From Christensenella sp. UBA4263 (GTDB taxonomy: Bacteria; Bacillota; Clostridia; Christensenellales; Aristaeellaceae), in NCBI GenBank assembly GCA_002395225.1, contig DGWH01000161.1, forward strand, positions 1 through 5,363: 5,363 nt of DNA. Direction: 5' to 3'. Positions 1 through 5,157 of the stretch are shown here, piece by piece (the first letter of the stretch is position 1; each line of letters begins with the position of its first letter). A program made the translations under genes and the position numbers. The notes below the pieces were generated by a model. The model did not search any database. It saw only the letters and a program-made list of their open reading frames with translations, and was not told the origin of the DNA.

Positions 1-1696
1 AGAACATGTGCTCGGTACGGCAAAGGCCGATGCCCTCAGCGCCGAACTTGACAGCCACAGCGGCATCATGCGGGTTATCCGCATTGGTGCGGACATTGAG
101 CTTGCGTGCAGCATCCGCCCAGCCCATCAGGGTAGCGAAATCGCCGGAAACGCTTGCATCAACCGTCTTGATCTGCTCGGCATAAACCTTACCGGTGGAA
201 CCATCGATGGAGAGCCAGTCACCCTCATGCATCACGCGGTCACCGAAGGTTGCGGTCTTGGCTTCCTCATCAACACGCAGCGTGTTGCAGCCGGCAACGC
301 AGCAGGTACCCATACCACGGGCAACAACAGCCGCATGGCTGGTCATGCCGCCGCGGGCGGTCAGGATGCCCTGAGAATGTGCCATACCCTCGATATCTTC
401 CGGAGAGGTCTCCTGACGGACCAGAACGACCTTCTTGCCGGTCTTGGCAGCGGCAACTGCTTCCTCAGCGGTGAAGTAGATCATGCCGCAGGCAGCACCC
501 GGAGAGGCAGCCAGGCCCTCGGCAATCGCCTTTGCCTGCTTGAGGGCAGAGGCGTCAAACTGCGGATGCAGGAGCGCATCCAGCTGCTTCGGCTCAACCT
601 TCAGAACAGCCTCATCCGTCGTGATCATTCCCTCGTTCACGAGATCAACGGCAATCTTGATGGCGGCAGCAGCGGTACGCTTTCCGTTACGGGTCTGCAG
701 CATGTAGAGCTTGCCACGCTCGATGGTGTACTCCATATCCTGCATGTCGCGATAGTGATTTTCAAGCTTCGTGGCAATCTCAACGAACTGCTTGTAAACC
801 TCAGGCATATCCTCAGCCAGCTTGGCGATCTTCTGCGGAGTGCGGATGCCGGCAACGACGTCCTCGCCCTGTGCATTGATCAGATACTCGCCGAACAGCT
901 TCTTCTCGCCGGTAGCCGGGTCACGGGTGAACGCAACACCGGTGCCGGAGGTATTGCCCATGTTGCCAAAGACCATGCTCTGGACGTTAACGGCAGTGCC
1001 CCAGTCGGAAGGAATGTCATTCATGCGGCGATAGTAGATGGCGCGCGGGTTGTCCCAGGAACGGAAAACAGCCTTGATGGCTTCCATCAGCTGAACCTTG
1101 GGATCCTGCGGGAACTCCTCACCCTTGTTAGCCTTGTAGATTTCCTTGAAGCGCACAACGATGTGCTTCATGTCCTCTGCATCCAGCTCGGTATCAAACT
1201 TGACGCCCTTCTCCTCCTTGAACTCGTCGAGGACCTTCTCGAACAGCGGCTTCGGGATCTCCATGACGACATCGGAGAACATCTGGATGAAACGACGATA
1301 GGCATCATAGGCAAAACGCTCGTTCTGGGTCAGATTCGCCAGACCCTGAACCGCCACATCATTCAGACCGAGGTTCAGAATCGTGTCCATCATGCCAGGC
1401 ATGGAAGCGCGGGCACCGGAACGGACAGAGACCAGGAACGGATTCTCAAGATCGCCGAACTTCTTTCCGCAGATCTTCTCGGTCTCGGCAAGAGCCTCGT
1501 AGATCTGCTTGACGATCTCGTCATTGATGACTTTTCCATCCTCGTAATAGCGGGTGCAAGCCTCGGTGGTAATGGTGAATCCCTGGGGAACCGGAAGACC
1601 AAGGTTGGTCATTTCGGCCAGGTTTGCACCCTTGCCGCCGAGAAGGTTGCGCATGTTAGCATTACCCTCTTTGAACAGGTATACATACTTTGTCAT
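1..1696 (-). CDS. ppdK: Pyruvate, phosphate dikinase, 3' end beyond window
   Basis: Cytosolic enzyme that interconverts pyruvate + ATP + phosphate and PEP + AMP + pyrophosphate; in anaerobes it often runs in the glycolytic, ATP-forming direction. 565 residues are visible of a family length near 875, so about 310 C-terminal residues (most of the PEP/pyruvate barrel, including its catalytic Cys) lie outside. Seen in order: the ATP-grasp start GGKGANLAEM (Lys22), SVRSGARASMPGMMDT (Arg92), TSGTGVAFTRDPATGE, the end of the nucleotide domain with YMLQTRNGKRT, then the phosphohistidine domain GGMTSHAAVVARGMG with catalytic His454, and the start of the barrel at GLCRTEHMF (Arg560). These sit at the same or one-off positions as the Clostridium symbiosum enzyme (Lys22, Arg92, His455, Arg561), which supports the start. 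The ATG has AAGGAGG at 1708-1714, 11 bases upstream. No frameshift was seen. The Thr two residues before the His is present, as in forms controlled by a PPDK regulatory protein, but no such regulator is in the window. Confidence 0.97.
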   Translation of the reverse strand, partial: MTKYVYLFKEGNANMRNLLGGKGANLAEMTNLGLPVPQGFTITTEACTRYYEDGKVINDEIVKQIYEALAETEKICGKKFGDLENPFLVSVRSGARASMPGMMDTILNLGLNDVAVQGLANLTQNERFAYDAYRRFIQMFSDVVMEIPKPLFEKVLDEFKEEKGVKFDTELDAEDMKHIVVRFKEIYKANKGEEFPQDPKVQLMEAIKAVFRSWDNPRAIYYRRMNDIPSDWGTAVNVQSMVFGNMGNTSGTGVAFTRDPATGEKKLFGEYLINAQGEDVVAGIRTPQKIAKLAEDMPEVYKQFVEIATKLENHYRDMQDMEYTIERGKLYMLQTRNGKRTAAAAIKIAVDLVNEGMITTDEAVLKVEPKQLDALLHPQFDASALKQAKAIAEGLAASPGAACGMIYFTAEEAVAAAKTGKKVVLVRQETSPEDIEGMAHSQGILTARGGMTSHAAVVARGMGTCCVAGCNTLRVDEEAKTATFGDRVMHEGDWLSIDGSTGKVYAEQIKTVDASVSGDFATLMGWADAARKLNVRTNADNPHDAAVAVKFGAEGIGLCRTEHMF

Positions 1697-1758
1697 GCTT
1701 TGCTTTTCCTCCTTAAGATAAGAAAACGATACTGTCTGGTAGAAACAATCAGTGAAAA

Positions 1759-1772
1759 GCCTTAAAAAAGGC
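1759..1772 (-). repeat. Small hairpin in the ppdK leader
   Basis: GCCTT-N4-AAGGC forms a 5-bp stem with a 4-base loop. On the minus strand it is followed by TTTTC. It lies soon after the predicted ppdK transcription start. The stem is short and the U-run brief, so it is at best a weak pause or attenuator and may be chance. Confidence 0.25.
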
Positions 1773-1784
1773 CGCACATAGCTG

Positions 1785-1813
1785 ATTATATGCCGCAATC
1801 GGTCCGAAAACAA
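1785..1813 (-). promoter_or_regulatory. Probable sigma-A promoter of ppdK
   Basis: On the minus strand a perfect TATAAT (1790-1785) lies 17 bases after TTGTTT (1813-1808). The -10 is ideal; the -35 keeps only the TTG of TTGACA. The start of transcription would be near 1778, giving a leader of about 80 nt before the ppdK ATG. The presence of this promoter suggests ppdK can be expressed separately from recG. Confidence 0.6.
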
Positions 1814-1836
1814 GCCATTTTTTCAGGCAATTCAAT

Positions 1837-1856
1837 CTTTGACATATATCACAAAG
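1837..1856. promoter_or_regulatory. Palindromic operator-like site upstream of ppdK (CRP/FNR- or Rex-like)
   Basis: The 20-bp sequence has the form CTTTG-NN-ATATAT-NN-CAAAG, with 16 of 20 positions symmetric. Read on the minus strand its core is TGTGA-N6-TCAAA, nine of ten bases of the CRP/FNR-family consensus TGTGA-N6-TCACA. It also resembles the Rex consensus TTGTGAAATATTTCACAA at about 14 of 18 positions. The centre, near 1845.5, is about 65-70 bases upstream of the predicted ppdK transcription start, a distance typical of class I activator sites. The regulator itself is not in the window, and the family choice is inference. Confidence 0.45.
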
Positions 1857-1911
1857 TTTACAGCGGAATAATAAACAGATTGACGGTATACTGTTGCCGT
1901 GACCGGCTTTC

Positions 1912-3882
1912 TCAGTTTCTGGCGGCACTGCGTCCCTGATAGCGTTTCCCGGCGATATCAAGAATTTCCGCAGTCCTGTCCCTGTAAGCCGGATCCCTTG
2001 ACAGAATCAGAAAGGCCTCCCTGCTTTCCTCAAGCAGCCGGCCGTCGGCCGTCAGCGCCAGTGCCGGCATTTCCGGCGCACCGGACTGCCGGGTGCCGAA
2101 ATACTCCCCCGCTCCCCGGATTTCAAGGTCTTTCCTGGCCACCTCAAACCCGTCATTGGTGGAGCAGAGAAACCGAAGGCGTTCATTGGGTTCACTCAGC
2201 AGAAAACACCAGCTCGCCTCACTTCCGCGGCCGACACGGCCGCGAAGCTGATGCAGCTGTGCCAGGCCAAAGCGTTCTGCCCCCACAATCACCATGATGG
2301 TGGCATTGGGCACATTTACCCCGACCTCAATCACCGTCGTGGAAACCAGAATGTGCATCCGTCCCTCATAAAAGGCACTGAGCCGCTCTTCTTTTTCCGT
2401 CTGCGGCAGCCGGCCGTGGATCAGGCCGACACGAAGGGACGGAAAGGCCTCGCTCAGGCGCGCATAGACACTCTGTGCGCTCATCGGGCCGGCCTCCTCG
2501 TCCTCCCCAATCATCGGGCAGACCACATAGCACTGATGCCCGGCCTTTGCCTCACCGGCGACATACTGCCACAGCCCCGTCTCCTTCTCCTCCGGGACAA
2601 TCCGTGTGGTGACCGGTTTGCGGCCGGGCGGCAGCTCATCTACCACCGAGAAATCCAGATCCCCGTAGAGAATCAGCGACAGCGTTCTTGGAATCGGTGT
2701 GGCGCTCATCACCAGCACATGCGGATTCAGTCCTTTATCGCTCAGCATGGTCCGGTGCCGGACACCAAAGCGGTGCTGCTCATCCGTTACCACCAGCCGG
2801 AGATTGTGATACCGGACACTCTCGGAGATCAGTGCATGCGTTCCGATGACCAGCTGCCACTGGCCCGATTCAATCTGCTCCAGTGCCCGCCGGTGTTCTG
2901 CCGCCGTCATCTTTCCGGTCAGCAGTCCGCAGGTGATGCCGAATGCCGAAAACGTCGCCCGTGCATTGTCATAGTGCTGTGAGGCCAGAATCTCGGTGGG
3001 CGCCATCATGGCGGCCTGTCCGCCGGCCTTTATGCACATGTATATGGCGGCAAAGGCAATCAGGGTCTTCCCGCAGCCCACATCCCCCTGAACCAGTCGG
3101 GCCATGGCCACATCCCTGCCCAGATCCGCCTCAATGTCCCGGATAGCCCTCATCTGGGCCCCCGTCGGCCTGAACGGCTGTGCCCCCAGAAACGTCTCCA
3201 GTCCCTTTGGATCAATCGGCAGCGGATCTACTGCATTCCGCCCGCCTCCGCTGCCGGCAACGGCCATCTGGAAAAGCAGCAGTTCCTCAAATGCCAGCCG
3301 CCGCTTTGCCTGTTCCAGTTCCCCGGCAGATTCGGGAAAATGGACATGCATCATCGCCTCCCGGTGGCCGGTCAGCTGATATCTGTCCCGTATTTCCTCC
3401 GGAATCCAGTCCCCCTCTCCCATCTGCTCCATAACCGAGCGGATCAGGTCCCTCAGGGTCTTCTGCCCAATTTCAGGAATTGTCCGGTATACCGGGAGTA
3501 TCTGCCCTTTATCCACCAGTTTCGGATTGAACACCACCGGCCCGGTCCGGTTCATCTGTACCATGCCATAGAGGACCAGCTGTGTGCCGGCATGCAGTTT
3601 TTCCCGCATCCATGGCTGATTCATCCAGATACAGGTCAGCTTTGCCCGGCCGTTTCCCACCTCTGCACGCACCGCTTTGCCGTGGCTGGCGGGTTTCCCG
3701 CAGATCCTGCCGGTGAAACAGGCAAGGCTGCCGCCCGTCACCTGATCCGGTTCCAGGGGCGCAGTCGCATCCATATAGCTGACCGGCAGCAGCCTGGTCA
3801 GTTCCTCCGGTGTGGTGATGTCCAGTTTGGCCAGCGCGGCAAGACGTTTGGGGCCAAGCCCCTTGAGCTCAGATAGTTCCAT
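1912..3882 (-). CDS. recG: ATP-dependent DNA helicase RecG
   Basis: Superfamily 2 double-stranded DNA translocase that remodels stalled replication forks and branched recombination intermediates. 656 residues, slightly shorter than the usual 670-700. Numbered from the ATG, the N-terminal wedge/OB-fold is at about 1-150 (CFTGRICGKPASHGKAV onward). Walker A is GDVGCGKT at 266-273, with Cys where many homologues have Ser. The DEQHRFGV motif II is near 367-374, SATPIPRT near 393-400, STTVIEVGVNVPNA near 514, and the QLHQLRGRVGRG motif VI near 542-553. The C-terminal DLEIRGAGEYFGTRQSG segment belongs to the TRG region needed for translocation. All helicase motifs are intact. I chose the ATG at 3882 because GAAGGG (3893-3888) then sits 5 bases upstream; an in-frame GTG at 3888 overlaps that ribosome binding site and is less likely. 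No clear promoter was found upstream, and an intrinsic terminator abuts the ribosome binding site. Confidence 0.96.
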   Translation of the reverse strand: MELSELKGLGPKRLAALAKLDITTPEELTRLLPVSYMDATAPLEPDQVTGGSLACFTGRICGKPASHGKAVRAEVGNGRAKLTCIWMNQPWMREKLHAGTQLVLYGMVQMNRTGPVVFNPKLVDKGQILPVYRTIPEIGQKTLRDLIRSVMEQMGEGDWIPEEIRDRYQLTGHREAMMHVHFPESAGELEQAKRRLAFEELLLFQMAVAGSGGGRNAVDPLPIDPKGLETFLGAQPFRPTGAQMRAIRDIEADLGRDVAMARLVQGDVGCGKTLIAFAAIYMCIKAGGQAAMMAPTEILASQHYDNARATFSAFGITCGLLTGKMTAAEHRRALEQIESGQWQLVIGTHALISESVRYHNLRLVVTDEQHRFGVRHRTMLSDKGLNPHVLVMSATPIPRTLSLILYGDLDFSVVDELPPGRKPVTTRIVPEEKETGLWQYVAGEAKAGHQCYVVCPMIGEDEEAGPMSAQSVYARLSEAFPSLRVGLIHGRLPQTEKEERLSAFYEGRMHILVSTTVIEVGVNVPNATIMVIVGAERFGLAQLHQLRGRVGRGSEASWCFLLSEPNERLRFLCSTNDGFEVARKDLEIRGAGEYFGTRQSGAPEMPALALTADGRLLEESREAFLILSRDPAYRDRTAEILDIAGKRYQGRSAARN

Positions 3883-3893
3883 ATTCACCCTTC

Positions 3894-3922
3894 AAAAAAA
3901 CCTCGCTGCAATTTGCAGGAGG
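3894..3922 (-). terminator. Intrinsic terminator immediately before recG
   Basis: On the minus strand CCTC + CTGCA, loop, TGCAG + GAGG form a 9-bp stem with one bulged base and a 3-base loop (3922-3901), followed at once by seven T (3900-3894). The T-run leads straight into the recG ribosome binding site GAAGGG at 3893-3888. On the plus strand there is no T-run after the hairpin, so it works only toward recG. It could stop minus-strand transcripts coming from the YgiT/DUF4258 operon, or act as an attenuator in a recG leader. Confidence 0.7.
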
Positions 3923-3949
3923 CTTAAACATTCAATTATTCATGTGCCA

Positions 3950-4010
3950 TATTGGCTGTATATGCATGGGCTTCCGTCGACGTTTATGACACATCATGCT
4001 GCAGCCAATA
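3950..4010. repeat. Interrupted inverted repeat in the recG / orphan-gene intergenic region
   Basis: TATTGGCTG at 3950-3958 is matched by CAGCCAATA at 4002-4010 (9 bp). Inside it GCATG (3964-3968) is matched by CATGC (3995-3999), so a long, internally looped hairpin can form. The loop contains an 8-bp palindrome CGTCGACG at 3975-3982. It lies upstream of the plus-strand promoter and upstream of the minus-strand terminator before recG. It could be a structured recG leader or a pair of protein-binding half-sites; no known class was recognised. Confidence 0.4.
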
Positions 4011-4051
4011 GATAATGCCTATTTGTTCACATCTGCACCATCGCAGCTTTA

Positions 4052-4080
4052 TTGATTTTACACCACTGCGGCGTTATAAT
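4052..4080 (+). promoter_or_regulatory. Sigma-A promoter of the small plus-strand gene
   Basis: TTGATT (4052-4057), a 17-base spacer, then a perfect TATAAT (4075-4080). Transcription would begin near 4087, giving a leader of about 100 nt before the ATG at 4189. It also argues against any upstream start codon (for example near 4015) for the same reading frame, since that would precede the promoter. Confidence 0.7.
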
Positions 4081-4086
4081 TGTTGT

Positions 4087-4188
4087 GGCGATTCAGTTGC
4101 CTCCTGTACATGCGGACTCCCGAAAGGGATGCTCCAAATGTCGGCTCCCGAAAGGGATGTCCGATCTTTATCATATGGGAGGTTCAAT
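4087..4188 (+). promoter_or_regulatory. Structured 5' leader, candidate cis-regulatory RNA
   Basis: The leader holds two tandem hairpins, each built on UCCC-GAAA-GGGA, a 4-bp stem with a GNRA tetraloop. Both are extended by a lower stem across an asymmetric internal loop (one C opposite UGC or UGU): GGA/UCC at 4114-4116 and 4133-4135 in the first, CGG/CCG at 4142-4144 and 4161-4163 in the second. Bases 4099-4108 (GCCUCCUGUA) can pair with 4174-4183 (UAUGGGAGGU) in a 10-bp helix with three G-U pairs. This closes a junction around the two hairpins and hides the GGGAGG ribosome binding site. An alternative pairing, ACAU 4108-4111 with AUGU 4138-4141, would compete with part of that helix. The layout suggests control of translation start. 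It does not match the riboswitch consensuses I know; guanidine-II has tandem hairpins but ACGR loops. Folding is by eye only. Confidence 0.5.
4117..4159 (+). repeat. Two direct copies of CTCCCGAAAGGGATG
   Basis: An exact 15-base repeat lies at 4117-4131 and 4145-4159, with a 28-base period. Each copy is preceded by CGG or CGGA and contains an inverted repeat able to form a GAAA-capped hairpin. The copies are identical while flanking bases differ, which points to selection on the element or to a recent duplication. Confidence 0.85.
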
Positions 4189-4497
4189 ATGAACACCAAC
4201 ACTTTTGAGGCACCGAACGGATTTGATTTCGTTCCGATCTGGATTGCTAATTCTGTCACGAAGAATGTCAACAGAAAAGACATCCGTGAACTTCATGCGA
4301 AGATTATGGATGAAGGTGACTCCAGGATTGCATTCCTCTGTGAGACATTCCGTGAACTGGATCGCATGAATTTCATCCTTACTGAAGGATGTGAACTGCG
4401 TGATGGTTCCGGCCGTTATGAATGCATCCGTGTGGATTCGTTTCAGTCGGGGAAGAAAAAACATCCCTGGCTGATGCTCAGACGAATCGCCGCCTGA
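4189..4497 (+). CDS. Hypothetical protein, 102 residues, family not recognised
   Basis: A soluble, mixed-charge protein of 102 residues with no signal peptide, membrane segment, Cys-pair metal motif or catalytic signature that I can name. The N-terminus (NGFDFVPIWIANSVTKNV) is followed by a likely helical part at about 35-66 (RKDIRELHAKIMDEG, then ETFRELDRMNF). A probable strand region follows (YECIRVDSF), with a basic tail (GKKKHPW, MLRRIAA). The ATG at 4189 is supported by GGGAGGT at 4177-4183, five bases upstream, and by the promoter at 4052-4080. It is the only plus-strand gene here and forms its own unit with a promoter, structured leader and terminator, which makes it a likely real gene despite the lack of recognised homology. 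The basic C-terminus could suit nucleic-acid binding, but that is a guess. Confidence 0.72.
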   Translation: MNTNTFEAPNGFDFVPIWIANSVTKNVNRKDIRELHAKIMDEGDSRIAFLCETFRELDRMNFILTEGCELRDGSGRYECIRVDSFQSGKKKHPWLMLRRIAA

Positions 4498-4544
4498 CCA
4501 CCTGCCACCGGCTAGGATACATTTCTGGTCGGTGGTTCTTCTTT
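4498..4544 (+). terminator. Intrinsic terminator of the small plus-strand gene
   Basis: The hairpin begins right after the TGA stop: CCACC (4498-4502) pairs with GGTGG (4531-4535). An inner stem ACCGG (4507-4511) pairs with CTGGT (4525-4529), including one G-U. The T-rich run TTCTTCTTT (4536-4544) follows. An alternative CCACCG/CGGTGG pairing is also possible. The run touches the stop codon of the convergent zinc-finger gene. No T-run is present on the minus strand side. Confidence 0.55.
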
Positions 4545-4770
4545 ATGCTGCTTTCTCGAAATCCACAACTGTTACTTCCTGAATAAACTGCTTTACACGT
4601 TCTGTAATTTCTTCGATCTTTTGTGCTACATCTCCTGTGTAAAAGATCTCATCACATTCTACACATTTATAGCAAGGAATGTTGCGGATAACCAGCACGC
4701 CAAAACCAAGTTCAATCGCTTCGGTCGTTGTGCTCTTAAACGCTTCTTTACCGCATTTCATACACTTCAT
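4543..4770 (-). CDS. YgiT-type zinc-finger protein, antitoxin-like
   Basis: 75 residues with the small YgiT/MqsA-type zinc-finger pattern. Cys3-X2-Cys6 comes at the start, then a strand-rich segment (GFGVLVIRNIP) and Cys36-X2-Cys39 (an extra Cys33 lies just before), followed by YTGDVAQKIEEI and a C-terminal helix ending in EVTVVDFEK. In MqsA the same finger is the toxin-binding half and a separate HTH domain binds DNA; here the HTH is absent, so autorepression by the MqsA mechanism is not expected. The ATG overlaps the stop of the upstream DUF4258 gene by four bases (ATGA), with AAGGAGG at 4778-4784 seven bases upstream. The start is therefore secure and the two are translationally linked. 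An antitoxin role is inferred from this pairing; it is not shown by the sequence alone. Confidence 0.88.
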   Translation of the reverse strand: MKCMKCGKEAFKSTTTEAIELGFGVLVIRNIPCYKCVECDEIFYTGDVAQKIEEITERVKQFIQEVTVVDFEKAA

Positions 4771-5102
4771 TTTAGCTCCTCCTTCCTGGTTTTAAAGTCA
4801 TCCTCCCATTTATCCGGATTTGGAATGTATGCGGTGATCAGGTATATCATGTCATCGTTAATGCTTGCAACTATGTGGATGTTAACCTCACCGCTCTTTC
4901 CAAGAATCAGACAACTGGGATAAGGATAATCTTCCGGATAATCTTCTATTATTTCTTCAGTCTCTATAGCATTAGTAATATCCTGTAACTTAATTCCTCG
5001 TTCTGAGAATCGCTTTCTGCTGTGTTGAGTCAACACCATGTTCTCTGGCCTATTAAGCTCCTTGAATTGCTCTATCCGGTACAAATTGTCCCCCCTTGCC
5101 AT
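4767..5102 (-). CDS. DUF4258 domain protein, toxin-like partner
   Basis: 111 residues in this form. It has the DUF4258 hallmarks: a Gln-His-centred LTQHSRKRFSERGI segment (about 24-37), EEIIEDYPEDYPYPSCLILG (about 49-68), then the strand-rich VNIHIVASINDDMIYLITAYIPNPDKWE. Proteins of this family are often encoded directly before a YgiT-type finger, as here, and such pairs are treated as toxin-antitoxin-like; biochemical activity is not established for this gene. The start is uncertain. The ATG at 5102 has no ribosome binding site. An in-frame TTG at 5084 has AAGGGGGG (5097-5090) five bases upstream and would give 105 residues starting just before the conserved region, and I find that start at least as likely. 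No convincing promoter was found, though TACTAT at 5107-5102 is a possible -10 that would fit the TTG start. Confidence 0.85.
   Translation of the reverse strand: MARGDNLYRIEQFKELNRPENMVLTQHSRKRFSERGIKLQDITNAIETEEIIEDYPEDYPYPSCLILGKSGEVNIHIVASINDDMIYLITAYIPNPDKWEDDFKTRKEELK
5090..5097 (-). promoter_or_regulatory. Ribosome binding site that favours a TTG start for the DUF4258 gene
   Basis: AAGGGGGG on the minus strand lies five bases before the in-frame TTG at 5084-5082 and inside the coding region if the ATG at 5102 is used. No purine-rich site precedes that ATG. Confidence 0.4.
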
Positions 5103-5157
5103 AGTATTATTTCAAGACATGAGCGCCGTATCAGGCTCACCGATCATTACCGATCTC

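Noticed and set aside
8..1765. A 585-codon plus-strand open frame
   Set aside because: It lies entirely antisense to ppdK, whose minus-strand translation shows all family motifs. The plus-strand product has no recognisable domain and no ribosome binding site; it results from codon bias in a GC-rich gene.
1894..1911. GCCG/CGGC hairpin just after the recG stop as a recG terminator
   Set aside because: The stem is only four base pairs and no T-run follows on the minus strand.
2251..3876. Plus-strand open frames of 243 and 178 codons (2251-2982, 3340-3876)
   Set aside because: They are antisense to recG, composition-driven, and lack motifs.
4117..4159. CRISPR-like or guanidine-II riboswitch reading of the tandem repeats
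   Set aside because: There are only two copies with a 13-base gap, which is not a CRISPR array. The loops are GAAA rather than the ACGR loops of guanidine-II.
4015..4188. Upstream extension of the orphan gene to a start at 4015
   Set aside because: The promoter at 4052-4080 and the structured leader fall inside the extension, and the ATG at 4189 has a much better ribosome binding site.
4171..4464. 97-codon minus-strand frame opposite the orphan gene
   Set aside because: No ribosome binding site or family signature was found; the plus-strand frame has promoter, ribosome site and terminator in the right places.
5120..5139. TGAGC/GCTCA hairpin after the aminotransferase gene as its terminator
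   Set aside because: The stem is short and there is no T-run on the minus strand (TGTCTTG follows).
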